Positions 55,301 to 64,000 of a stretch of DNA of 64,000 bases are shown here, piece after piece (the stretch's first letter is position 1; each line of letters opens with the position of its first letter). Location: assembly GCF_015832195.1 (NCBI RefSeq), contig NC_052033.1:5270001-5334000 (forward strand), given 5' to 3'. Under the pieces are notes generated by a model that was given only the letters and a program-made list of their open reading frames with translations, had not been told where the DNA came from and searched no databases. Both the position numbers and the translations under genes were made by a program. Source of the stretch: Motacilla alba alba (Eukaryota > Chordata > Aves > Passeriformes > Motacillidae).

Positions 55301-57339
55301 AGCAGGGGTTTGGTGCTTTTGGGTAACTTTCCCCCATCCTTGAGTTTTGTAGTGGGATTTTTTGTTTGGTTGTTTCCCTAAAGAGCACGAGTAGGCAGCT
55401 CCCTGCAGAGGGGATGGCTGAGCCAGGCTTTGGCTGTGCTAAGAACATCCTCAGGTGTCTGTGTCTGAGCAGCCAAGGGGATTTTGGTGGCTCAGGCCAC
55501 AGCTGGAAGCCCTGCTGGCAGATGTGACCTGTGCAGAGGTGGCTGCATCTCAGTGTGCCATGTGTGGAGTCAGAAGTGCCTTCAGGTCCTGCTGAAGAAT
55601 GAATTCTGGGGAGGGGAGCTGGGCCCTGCTGCTTCTGCTCCTGGTCCCACCCCAGTCCCTCTCTGGTGTTCTCCTGCAGCCAGGGAGAAGAGCTGCTCTT
55701 GTGTCCTGGGGAAGCACCACAGAAAACCACGACTTTGTCACAGTGAGAACAAGCAGGAAGGAAAAAGAGGGAGCTTTTATTTCTGACAGATGAGATGTTT
55801 CTGTGTCCATCCCCTTGCAGGCAGCCTGAGGGCAGCAGACCACCTTGTGCCTGTGTGCATCCCTGTGCCCCTTCAGGCAAATGAGGAGCCTGGGGAACAG
55901 CCGCAGCAAATCCCCCTGTGGGGCAGGAGCTGTGTGCGGGGAGCCCAGAGCAGTTTGTCCCTGTCCCTGTCCCCTCCTGTTCCACAAGATGGCAATGCAA
56001 TCTCACCGAGCCCCAGGTGAGGGCTCAGCCCCCCTTTGCCTCCTGCCCAGGGAGGGGCTGGGGGTGCCACAGGCAGGGTGTGAACTGCAGCAGGTTAATC
56101 TGTACCAGGCGGGTTCCTTTTTTAATCTTACCAAAACACCTGAATTAAAACCAGAGCTTTGCTGAACCCTTTAACTGGAGTTTTTGGAAGGTTTGGTTTG
56201 TTTGAAAACAGGGTAGCTTGGCTCATATAAGGTTTCCTCTAGAAAATAATGATTCATGCAGGCTGGGGCCTTTTCCTGCCAGGTTCTGTGATCTCTCTGT
56301 TCTGAGTCTTGCTTATTTTTGCCATGGATTTAATTTGTTTCATAAATGATGATGGCAGCTGCTCAGGTTTGTTCCTCTGCCGTATCCTGCGTGTTTAGAT
56401 GAGCAAGTCCCCATCCATTTGTTTTTTGCTCAGTGGGGAGGAGGAGTGGCTCAGTTGCCATGAAATCAGCCTTTCCTGCAATCTGACTCTTGGAGAAGTT
56501 ACTCTGATGTTCCTCCCAGAGCTGCCCTGACAACTGCACTGCTCTGAGTCACCTGTCCAGCCCCTGATGGGGTGACATTTCTTGGCCCGGCTATTCAGAG
56601 GTTTTCCTGAGATGGGGCTGTGCTGGTGGCAGTGTCCCCAGCCTGGTGCTCACTCCTGCAGTGCCCTCGTGCCCTCCAGCCAGCTCCTGGCCTTGCTCTG
56701 CCTCCTCTTCCTCCTCACACTCGCTGTATCCACCTCTCAAACATGCTGAGGTGTTGGGATGGATTCAGTGATGAAAGAGGATGGACCTAAGCAGTCATAA
56801 AGAGGGTTTTTGTTAAAAAAGGTGGTTTGGATTTGCTTTATGAGTCCCAGGTGGGAAGCACAGCGTGTCCTGTGCTGTCAGCTCTGTGTGTGTTGAGCAG
56901 GAAAAGATGGGACCTTCTGGGTCACAGGATCCCTTCAAGATAAATTTCTGAGGACAAGCTTGTTTTTTCCCCCCCATTACTCCTATTGGAAGGTTGAAAT
57001 GGTCATAAACTTATTTCCAGCCTGGACCTGTCAGGGATACTTCATGGTGCCCACGTGCAGCCCTTGTTCTGCTGTCCTGAATAGTTCTTTCCTCTTTTTT
57101 ATTTTTTCCCTCCAGTGTGTGTGTCCAAGAGATCGCTCAGTGTGCCCTCCCAGCTTTGTTTTGCAGGGCTGAACAAGTGTCTTTACATTTTAATCTCCTA
57201 AATTAATCTGTCTCCTGCCAAGTCTTTTGGTTTTTTTTTTTTACACTTCTTCCTACTTAAACCTTTGGGATGTTTAACCACAGGAACCAAGTGCAGCATT
57301 CCTGGAGCTGCTCACAGCTTTGGGTTTCTGTAAACCCTG
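52384..57339. other. Intron 7, unique sequence with no gene seen
   Basis: Ordinary intronic DNA with one GGA microsatellite (53711-53731). I looked for the STX8 anchor exon (a hydrophobic run ending in a WPT-type tail after an AG acceptor in phase 1) and did not find it. Confidence 0.5.
53711..53731. repeat. (GGA)n microsatellite
   Basis: Seven GGA triplets, purine-rich on the plus strand. Confidence 0.85.
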
Positions 57340-57860
57340 TAACCTGCCTTGTCCAGCAGCTCCAGCTCTTCTCGGGCTCTTGCAAGTCCAGCAGGTTGAT
57401 GCCTCAGTCATTTTGGTTTTGAGCTGTTTGCTTGGGCCTTTCTGACTCTTGAACATTTTCCACTCGAGTTCATTTTCTTTCCGACTCACAGCAAAAGCTA
57501 TTGTTTGTCCCCAGAGCGTGGCTTCCTCTCCCATCCCATGGAATTTCAACCTTCCTCCGTTCATCTTCCAGTTACCCATTTTTTCCCCCACCCAGTCCCA
57601 GCTTTCCTGTGTGCTGGTGCTGCTTTCCAGCTTTGTGTCAGCAGCAGATTTCATTAGCGCACTCACTTCTTGTGCCAAGGTCATTAATAAAAACATTTAA
57701 TAAGCTCAGCCTGCTGACCATTCCTGGAGGAGCTCTGCCAGTGACCTCCATCCATCCTGAGCCTTCTTTCAACGCCACTTCCCCTCCCAGCAGTTTCCTG
57801 CCCCCCCAGCTCTGCTAATCCCCGCTTTTTCATTTCAGGGCTCCCATGTGGGGCTGGATC
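57340..57860 (-). mobile_element. Old CR1-type LINE fragment, minus strand
   Basis: On the minus strand, TTTATTAATGACCTTGGCAC followed by AAATCTGCTGCTGACACAAA and GCTGGAA is the conserved stretch of CR1-type reverse transcriptases (the FINDL...ADDTK region). Downstream come recognisable but decayed parts of the C-terminal domain. Stops and frameshifts disrupt it, so it is a dead copy, clearly older than the other CR1 pieces. Edges are approximate. Confidence 0.65.
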
Positions 57861-58379
57861 ACTTTGCTGAAGTCTGTGTGGGTAGGATCTGCCTCACTTC
57901 CTTTGTCTAGAGAATTCATTATCTGACCAGCCAACCTGCTCAGCTCTGTGCGATCTGATTTCCCCTCAGAGCACTCCCAGTGTTTTCTACCCTCTTTTCT
58001 TTTTGGTTCCATCTTCTGACTGGCCTTGCTTTGCTCTGCAGCCTCCATCCACCCAGGCTGGTCACACAGGCCTGGGGATGCTCACAGCCCTTTCTTCCCT
58101 CATTTTGGGGGTGGCCGTTGTGTGGGTGCTGCAGTTCCCCTCTGCCTCTGGAGGGATCCCTGATTTTGGGATAGCTGTCCTGGCTAAGGCTCAGGGTGAG
58201 GGGAAGGGAAGGGGCATGGATGCTCCCTGCATTCCCGGTTTGAAGGACACCCCGACAGGGGCATTTCTGGGCTGGGCTGTGAGATGTCAGTCAGGCAGAG
58301 GCTGAAGCCTGGAGCAGGGAAATGCCATCCCTCCCCATCAGGAGACAGGGAGAGGCAGAGGGGGAGCAAAAGGCAATCG

Positions 58380-58740
58380 AGATCTTCTTAATTACATTTG
58401 CATATGCAGCTGTTCAAACAGCCTGAACTTCATCAGAGCCCGCTCAGACCTATCAGGAGATTTAGAGCAGCTGTTGGCAACCCATGGAGTGGGATCCTGC
58501 AAATCTGGGGTGAAATAATCCCCTGGGCACCCTGCTCACCCCAGCTGTCCGTCACTGCAAAAGGCCAAGCGATTAATTGGATTTCAATATTGAGAAAATG
58601 GAATAGTGTGAAGCATCCAGGCGCGACTGCTTACAGCTCGGTTTCCAAGGATACACGTTGCAGAATTAAATCATTAATTTATATTTCTGAAAACAGTGAT
58701 GAAATGTGTTAATTTGTACATTACCAAAGAGGCTCAAACT
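58380..58740. promoter_or_regulatory. AT-rich candidate enhancer with octamer motif
   Basis: ATTTGCAT at 58396-58403 is a POU-octamer core inside the palindrome TGCATATGCA (58399-58408). Nearby are CTTAATTACA, GCGATTAATTGGATTTC and AAATCATTAATTTATAT homeodomain-type sites. It is unique, repeat-free sequence between a dead LINE and a minisatellite. Conservation is not tested. Confidence 0.35.
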
Positions 58741-59039
58741 TGCCTCCTTCTGCCTTTTCTTTCCTAATGTGCTCAATGACAAAATAATTGCTCTCCCTGA
58801 TCTGGAGCTGAAATACAGCGGTGTTCAGGCTCGGGGATTTCGTGCCACGTTCAACCCTAAATTAGTGGGGAAATCAGCTGGGTGAAACGTTTCTAGTAAC
58901 TCCTGCAGACTGCAATTCTGCCTTCATCTTTGGCTCCCGAATGCTGAGCCTTTTGCAGCCTCCCTTGGGGTTGTTACCCTGGATCCCCTGAGCCAGAGCT
59001 GTGCTGAGCACGCAGTGCCCGGGCAGGGCGAGGGGCAGA

Positions 59040-59585
59040 GCATCAGACTGTGCTTGCCAAACCCAGGGCAGAGCATCAGAGCTGTGCTTGCCCAGCATCT
59101 GGAGCTGTGCTTGCCCAGCATCAGACTGTGCTTGCCCAGCCCAGGGCAGAGCATCAGAGCTGTGCTTGCCCAGCATCTGGAGCTGTGCTTGCCCAGCATC
59201 AGAGCTGTGCTTGCCCAGCCCAGGGCAGGGTGAGGGGCCAGCATCTGGAGCTGTGCTTGCCCAGCATCAGAATTGTGCTTGCCCAGCATCAGAGCTGTGC
59301 TTGCCCAGCCCAGGGCAGAGTGAGGGGCCAGCATCAGAATTGTGCTTGCCCAGCATCTGGAGCTGTGCTTGCCCAGCATCAGACTGTGCTTGCCCAGCCC
59401 AGGGCAGAGTGAGGGGCCAGCATCTGGAGCTGTGCTTGCCCAGCATCAGAGCTGTGCTTGCCCAGCATCTGGAGCTGTGCTTGCCCAGCATCAGAGCTGT
59501 GCTTGCCCAGCATCTGGAGCTGTGCTTGCCCAGCATCAGACTGTGCTTGCCCAGCATCTGGAGCTGTGCTTGCCCAGCCCCGGGC
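59040..59585. repeat. 22-23 bp minisatellite GGAGCTGTGCTTGCCCAGCATC
   Basis: More than twenty copies of the core CTGTGCTTGCCCAGCATC are preceded alternately by TGGAG, AGAG or AGA. Longer inserts (CCAGGGCAGAGTGAGGGGCC) occur at intervals, giving a higher-order pattern. Open frames up to 303 codons here are repeat artefacts. 59586-61435 holds no recognisable gene. Confidence 0.95.
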
Positions 59586-61435
59586 ACTGCAGGGACACAA
59601 CAATGCACGGAGGATGTGGTCAGAGGGGAAATGAGTCTGCCAGGGACAAGTGGTTGTGTTGTCTCTTCAGGGCTTTGTGATGTGTGGAGGATGCTGGTGC
59701 CTCCAGAACCCGGGGATATAAATCAGCAGGGGCAGGGGTCTCAGCTTCTTCTTGTTTTGCAGGAGTGCAGGACTCGTGCATCGTGCCAGTGGACTGGAGG
59801 AACAGTGTCCTCATGGCAGGAGCTGCAAGAGAGCCCTGCCCTTGTGGGGGATTGCTCAGGTCTGGGGCCAGGGGGCCGTTTCTGGTGTTCTTTAGGAAAT
59901 GTACTGACTTAAGGTGAAAACCCAGATTTTTGTGCAGCCCTGGGGAAGATACCTGCAATGTCACTGTCACCTGGGCCACCTGTCTGCTTGCCCGGGCCCC
60001 AGATGGGCTCTGCAGCCTTTGCTCAGTGTCACACGGAGGGGATGGGTGCTGGATGGCACACGGGGTGACAGGGCTCACACTGAAGCTGTTGTGCCTCCCT
60101 GGAGCTGCTGTTTGCAGTCACTTCCACACCTTCCAGGGGGAAGCAGAGCAGTGACCCTGGAATGTCACACCTGTTTGTGAGCCCAGCTGGATGCCGCTGG
60201 CTCTGGGCTGGACTGTGCAGCCTGGCTGCTTCAGAAACCTGGATCAGCCTGTGACATTCTGGTGGCCTCTGGGCTCTCTAGGGGTGGGGCTGTGCCTCGT
60301 GGGGCTCTGGCCGCACTGAGGTTGTGTTGTGCCATGGATTGTGACACCCAGCAGCTCCTGTGTAATACCTATCTCCTAAACATTCCAAAATCCTGCCCCG
60401 GAACATCTCTCTTTTGGAAGGAAAGCAGTGCCACCAGCTCTGTTTCAGTGGCAGCTCCATTTTGCAAGCCTGAGTCCATCTGGATATTGCATTTATCTGC
60501 GAGGTGCCTGGGGAAGACTTGGCAAACTTGGCTGCAGTTTGCAGCAGCCTTTTGAGGGAGGTGCTGTGGGCTTGCACCTCACCCTGGGGTCGTTATGTGC
60601 CTCATAATTAATTATGTTTGTGGCTCCCGGGGCTGAGGGAAGCAGGGGATGGTGCAGGGTGTCCCCAGCCTCCCCTTCCCACCCCTCCTCTGTGAACACC
60701 TTCCCTGGGTGCTTGCTTTTGTCAGAAGGCTGAAAGAGTACCCTCATTTGAAACTGCTATCTGCTTCAGCGAGGGACAGTTTTATAGGATACAGACAGTG
60801 CCTGCTGGGATTTTTATGGCCTATAGTTTTCTCAGCAAATGGTTTTGAGCACAGCTTGGCTGGGCTGGAATGACCTTCTCTTGTTCATTAACTGTCTGTT
60901 GAAAAATCTGCGTGTGGTGGTAGCCAGAGCCCTGATTGGGGTTATTTTAGGAGGTGCGGGGAGGTCTGGGCCTTTCCTTGCCTCCTCATTATCAAGCAGC
61001 AGAGGCTGCTTAGGGCCTGGTTTATTTACCTAATAAACTGCCTCTTTATCGTCTAGGAAATGCTCACATTTTTCAGCCAAGAAATCCTAGTAACAGGCAA
61101 ACAGAGGTCCAGCAGTCAGGTCTGGGGAAACAACAAGATGAAGGTCAGCTAATATTGCTGTTATTCTCTTTCCTGGTGGCCATGACAGCAGGGGTGGTTT
61201 ATTTGAGGATCCCAGACTCGGAGTCATTGCTCGCATTGTTGGTCCCCCGAGCACGGGAGGCTGTGCCAACACTTGGGATATTAATGCATTCTACAGATCA
61301 GTGAGTGAGGAATTCCTCCACACTCCTTTCTTTGTGGAAAAAAAAAAAGGGACAAAATCCCCTTCTCCCCCCTTCCCCCTTCTCCCCACACTTTGTTTGC
61401 CGTGGCTTTGTCCGGGGTGTTGCTGGGCATCCCTA

Positions 61436-61630
61436 ATGAGGCTGGCAGGGCTGGGGATGGGGCTGGGATGGGGATGGGGATGGGGATGGGGATGGGGCTG
61501 GGGCTGGGATTGATGGGGATGGGGCTGGGATTGATGGGGATGGGATGGGGCTGGGATTGATTGGGATGGGGCTGGGATTGATGGGGATGGGGCTGGGATT
61601 GATGGGGCTGGGATTGATGGGGATGGGGCC
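61436..61630. repeat. GGGGATGGGGCTGGGATTGAT minisatellite, G-quadruplex prone
   Basis: It begins with six GGGGAT repeats and continues with 20-25 bp units of GGGGATGGGGCTGGGATTGA. The plus strand has dozens of closely spaced G3-G4 runs, which is strong G-quadruplex potential. 61631-62469 shows no gene. Confidence 0.95.
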
Positions 61631-62469
61631 GCTCTGGCTCCTGCTCAGGGCACACAGCCCCAGGTGAGGCAGCTCCTGAGGCAGGGACACGGAGCAGGAG
61701 GAGGGAGAGGCTCATTGGGGCACTCAGGGCTCCCTGCTTTGCCTCCTCCCAGCAGAAAACCCTGCCTGGCCGCCGTGCCTCAGGGCTCCCTTAGCATTCA
61801 TCCCAGCTGCCCTCCCCTGGGCTGCAGGAAGGCAGTTCCTGCTCCTGGGACTGCCAGGGAAGGGCTGCATCTGTCTGGGAGGAACACGGGGCAGCTGGGC
61901 CCTGATGGTGCCAGCACAGGGGGCTTGGTGGCACGGGTGTGCCGAGACTTCTGGGGGAATAAAAGCTGGGCTCCGAGGAGACACGTATCCGACAATAACG
62001 CCAGGGAGCAGGGAAGGGCGTGGGGCAGGGTTTTAGATATTCCCCTTCCGTAGCAGGAGTTGTACTTAGATAGTTTTTAATATATTCTTTGATCCCTCAT
62101 GGAAATGTTAATGAGACAGAAACTCCTAAAGAGCTCTCCAGACACTGGCCCGCTTTGGAGGAGGGTGGACTGAAGCGCAGCCCCTGCGAGGGCTCCTGAC
62201 ACACAAGCAGCCCCTTTGTTCCCTCCCTTCTGTCCCAGGGACACGGCTGGAGCTGCAGGGGAGCCAGAGGGGGCTGGAGAGGCTGGGGGAGGCCGGGGTT
62301 CCAGGGGGGCAGGAGGACCCCGGGCTCCACTGGGGCTGTTGGAAGGGACGCACAGCTCCCCGTGGAAGGCAGCCTTGCTGCCAGCCCTAACCAGCAACCT
62401 GCCAGCCTTTGTCCCCAGGGGCTGGCCACGGGGACAGCTCTGTCCCCCCTGCACAGGGCTGGGCTGGAG

Positions 62470-62655
62470 GGGACAGCACGGGGACACACACAGGGACAGG
62501 GACATGGCACAGGGATGGGCACAGGGGACAGCACGGGGACACATACAGGGACAGAGACATGGCACAGGGATGGGCACAGGGGCTGGAGGGGACAGCATGG
62601 GGACAGGTATGGGGACATGGCACAGGGACACACACAGGGACACATGCAGGGACAC
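62470..62655. repeat. GGGGACACACACAGGGACAG minisatellite
   Basis: About two and a half copies of a 60-bp unit comprise AGCACGGGGACACACACAGG, GACAGGGACATGGCACAGGG and ATGGGCACAGGGGAC, breaking down into shorter GGGACA modules at the right edge. Confidence 0.85.
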
Positions 62656-62811
62656 CTGCTCAGTGCCTGCCTGTGCTGTGAGCTGGCTCTCCGACACCCC
62701 CAGACTGGGGGGACCCCATCTCCTTTTCAAGCCTTCGTTCAGCATCAGTCAGGAAAGAAGGGGGGATCAGGGAGGCAGGAAATGTGTTATTTCTGCTCTT
62801 GGGGCTTCAGG

Positions 62812-63205
62812 GAATCACAGAAGGGTTTGGATTGGAAAAGGGACCTCAAAGCCACCCAGTGCCATCCCTGCCATGGCAGGGACACCTCCCACTGTCCCAG
62901 GTGCTCCCAGCCCCAGTGTCCAGCCTGGCCTTGGGCACTGCCAGGGATCCAGGGGCAGCCCCAGCTGCTCTGGGCACCTGTGCCAGGGCCTGCCCACCCT
63001 GCCAGGGAAGAATTTGCTCCTAATTTCCCATCTAACCCTACCCTCCTTCAGCTTCAGGCCATTCTCTGTGTCTGTCCCTCCAGGCCTTGTCCCCAGTCCC
63101 TCTCCAGCTCTCTTGGAGCCCCTTTAGGCCCTGGGAGGTGCTCTGAGCTCTCCCTGGAGCCTTCTCCAGCCTGAATAACCTCAGCTCTCTCAGCAGGAGG
63201 ACTCA
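62812..63205 (-). mobile_element. CR1 LINE 3' end, minus strand
   Basis: The minus strand reads GAGAGAGCTGAGGTTATTCA, GGCTGGAGAAGGCTCCAGGG and continues to TCCCTGCCATGGCAGGGATG, then ends CTTCTGTGATTC at 62812. This is a long (about 390 bp) and little-diverged avian CR1 3' end, the same subfamily as 35506-35662 but in opposite orientation. It is 5'-truncated. Confidence 0.92.
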
Positions 63206-63699
63206 GCCTTGTGCTTTCCTCTTCAGAGCTGTCCCACCGTGCAGCTCCAGGCAGAGGAGCCCTTCTGGCAGCCTGGGATGTGCCCTTTATCCCTTTATCC
63301 CTTAGGTACCAGGCTGAGGCCACCCCTGCTGGAGGAGTTTTTTGGATGCAGCCAGGCTGCCCTTAGGAGCCCCGAGCTGTCTGACTTCTTGCATAAGAGA
63401 CTTTCTTTGAGAAGTATTTTTAAAGCCATCTCTGATAAAAATACCACAGGTAGGAGGGAGAGCTCCTGGCCCACTCACCTTCTCCAGTGTGATGGGGTTG
63501 CACCCTTTGCTTTGTATAGATCCACAAGGGGGTTTGTGATGTGCAGATAATGGGGGGCTGCTGAGTAATGCTGTGCAGATCCTTGCAGTTCAGCTTGGAG
63601 GCTTTTGTTCCATGAGGTGTTCAAAGCCCTGTCTGGAACAGCCTCTCCCAGAACCTGTCGCTCCTCACGGTGCCATGAGCTGGCAAAAAGTCAGGAATG
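63206..63699. other. Intron 7, unique sequence with no gene seen
   Basis: A short unique stretch between a CR1 copy and the terminal minisatellite; nothing is recognisable. Confidence 0.5.
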
Positions 63700-64000
63700 C
63701 TGCCAGCTCTGCCAGCCCTGCAGCAGGGAATGCCACCCTGAGCCCCTGTGCTGTGCCAGCCCTGCAGCAGGGAATGCCACCCTGAGCCCCTGTGCTGTGC
63801 CAGCCCTGCAGCAGGGAATGCCACCCTGAGTCCCTGTGCTGTGTCAGCCCTGCAGCAGGGAATGCCACCCTGAGCCCCTGTGCCAGCCCTGCAGCAGGGA
63901 ATGCCACCCTGAGCCCCTGTGCCAGCCCTGCAGCAGGGAATGCCACCCTGAGTCCCTGTGCCAGCCCTGCAGCAGGGAATGCCCACCCTGAGTCCCTGTG
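63700..64000. repeat. 37-47 bp minisatellite running off the window edge
   Basis: Seven copies of CCAGCCCTGCAGCAGGGAAT then GCCACCCTGAGCCCCTGTG, with or without CTGTG. The first three copies are longest. The array continues beyond base 64000. Confidence 0.95.

Noticed and set aside
58083..58160. Hydrophobic stretch as the missing STX8 anchor exon
   Set aside because: The frame reads SSLILGVAVVWVLQF, but there is no in-phase acceptor giving G215 directly before it and no WPT-type end with a stop.
59001..59912. A 303-codon open frame
   Set aside because: Repeat translation of GGAGCTGTGCTTGCCCAGCATC units (CLPSI, CACPAS).

Overview
This window is vertebrate nuclear DNA, almost certainly from a bird and probably a songbird. 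The evidence is a split gene with GT-AG introns, chicken-repeat-1 (CR1) LINE tails in both orientations, several endogenous retrovirus LTRs, and very many GC-rich minisatellites. The species call is inference; no database search was possible.

One gene is supported with confidence: the plus-strand syntaxin-8 gene (STX8), a Qc-SNARE of the endosomal and lysosomal system. Seven coding exons were assembled by reading frame and splice sites: 409-425, 1112-1211, 3687-3781, 5750-5860, 11294-11418, 12702-12794 and 51475-51576. Together they encode residues 1-214 plus the first base of codon 215. The final exon, which in other vertebrates encodes the transmembrane anchor of about 22 residues, is not seen before base 64000. 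Every junction keeps frame, and the protein has the same length up to this point as human STX8 (236 residues in all, recalled from memory). The window therefore starts at the STX8 promoter and ends inside intron 7.

Layout: 1-408 is low-complexity sequence leading into a CpG-rich promoter. 409-12794 holds exons 1-6 with short to medium introns, including a 1000-base assembly gap at 2645-3644. 12795-51474 is a 38.7-kb intron 6. 51475-51576 is exon 7. 51577-64000 is the start of intron 7. The introns hold more than 20 tandem-repeat arrays (roughly 7-8 kb), a degenerate telomere-type array at 45819-46022, an antisense 5' LTR whose primer-binding site matches tRNA-Asn, three copies of a second LTR family, four CR1 fragments, and several AT-rich islands that look like conserved non-coding DNA.

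No second protein gene, tRNA, rRNA, CRISPR array or bacterial-type system was found. Apart from the STX8 exons, long open frames are explained by tandem repeats, GC-rich sequence or the N-run. The most noteworthy observations are: minisatellites sitting just downstream of five of the seven STX8 donor sites; the tRNA-Asn-primed ERV; the interstitial telomeric array; the higher-order array at 40259-41175; and the duplicated flanks around the T/G-rich array near 43.7 kb.
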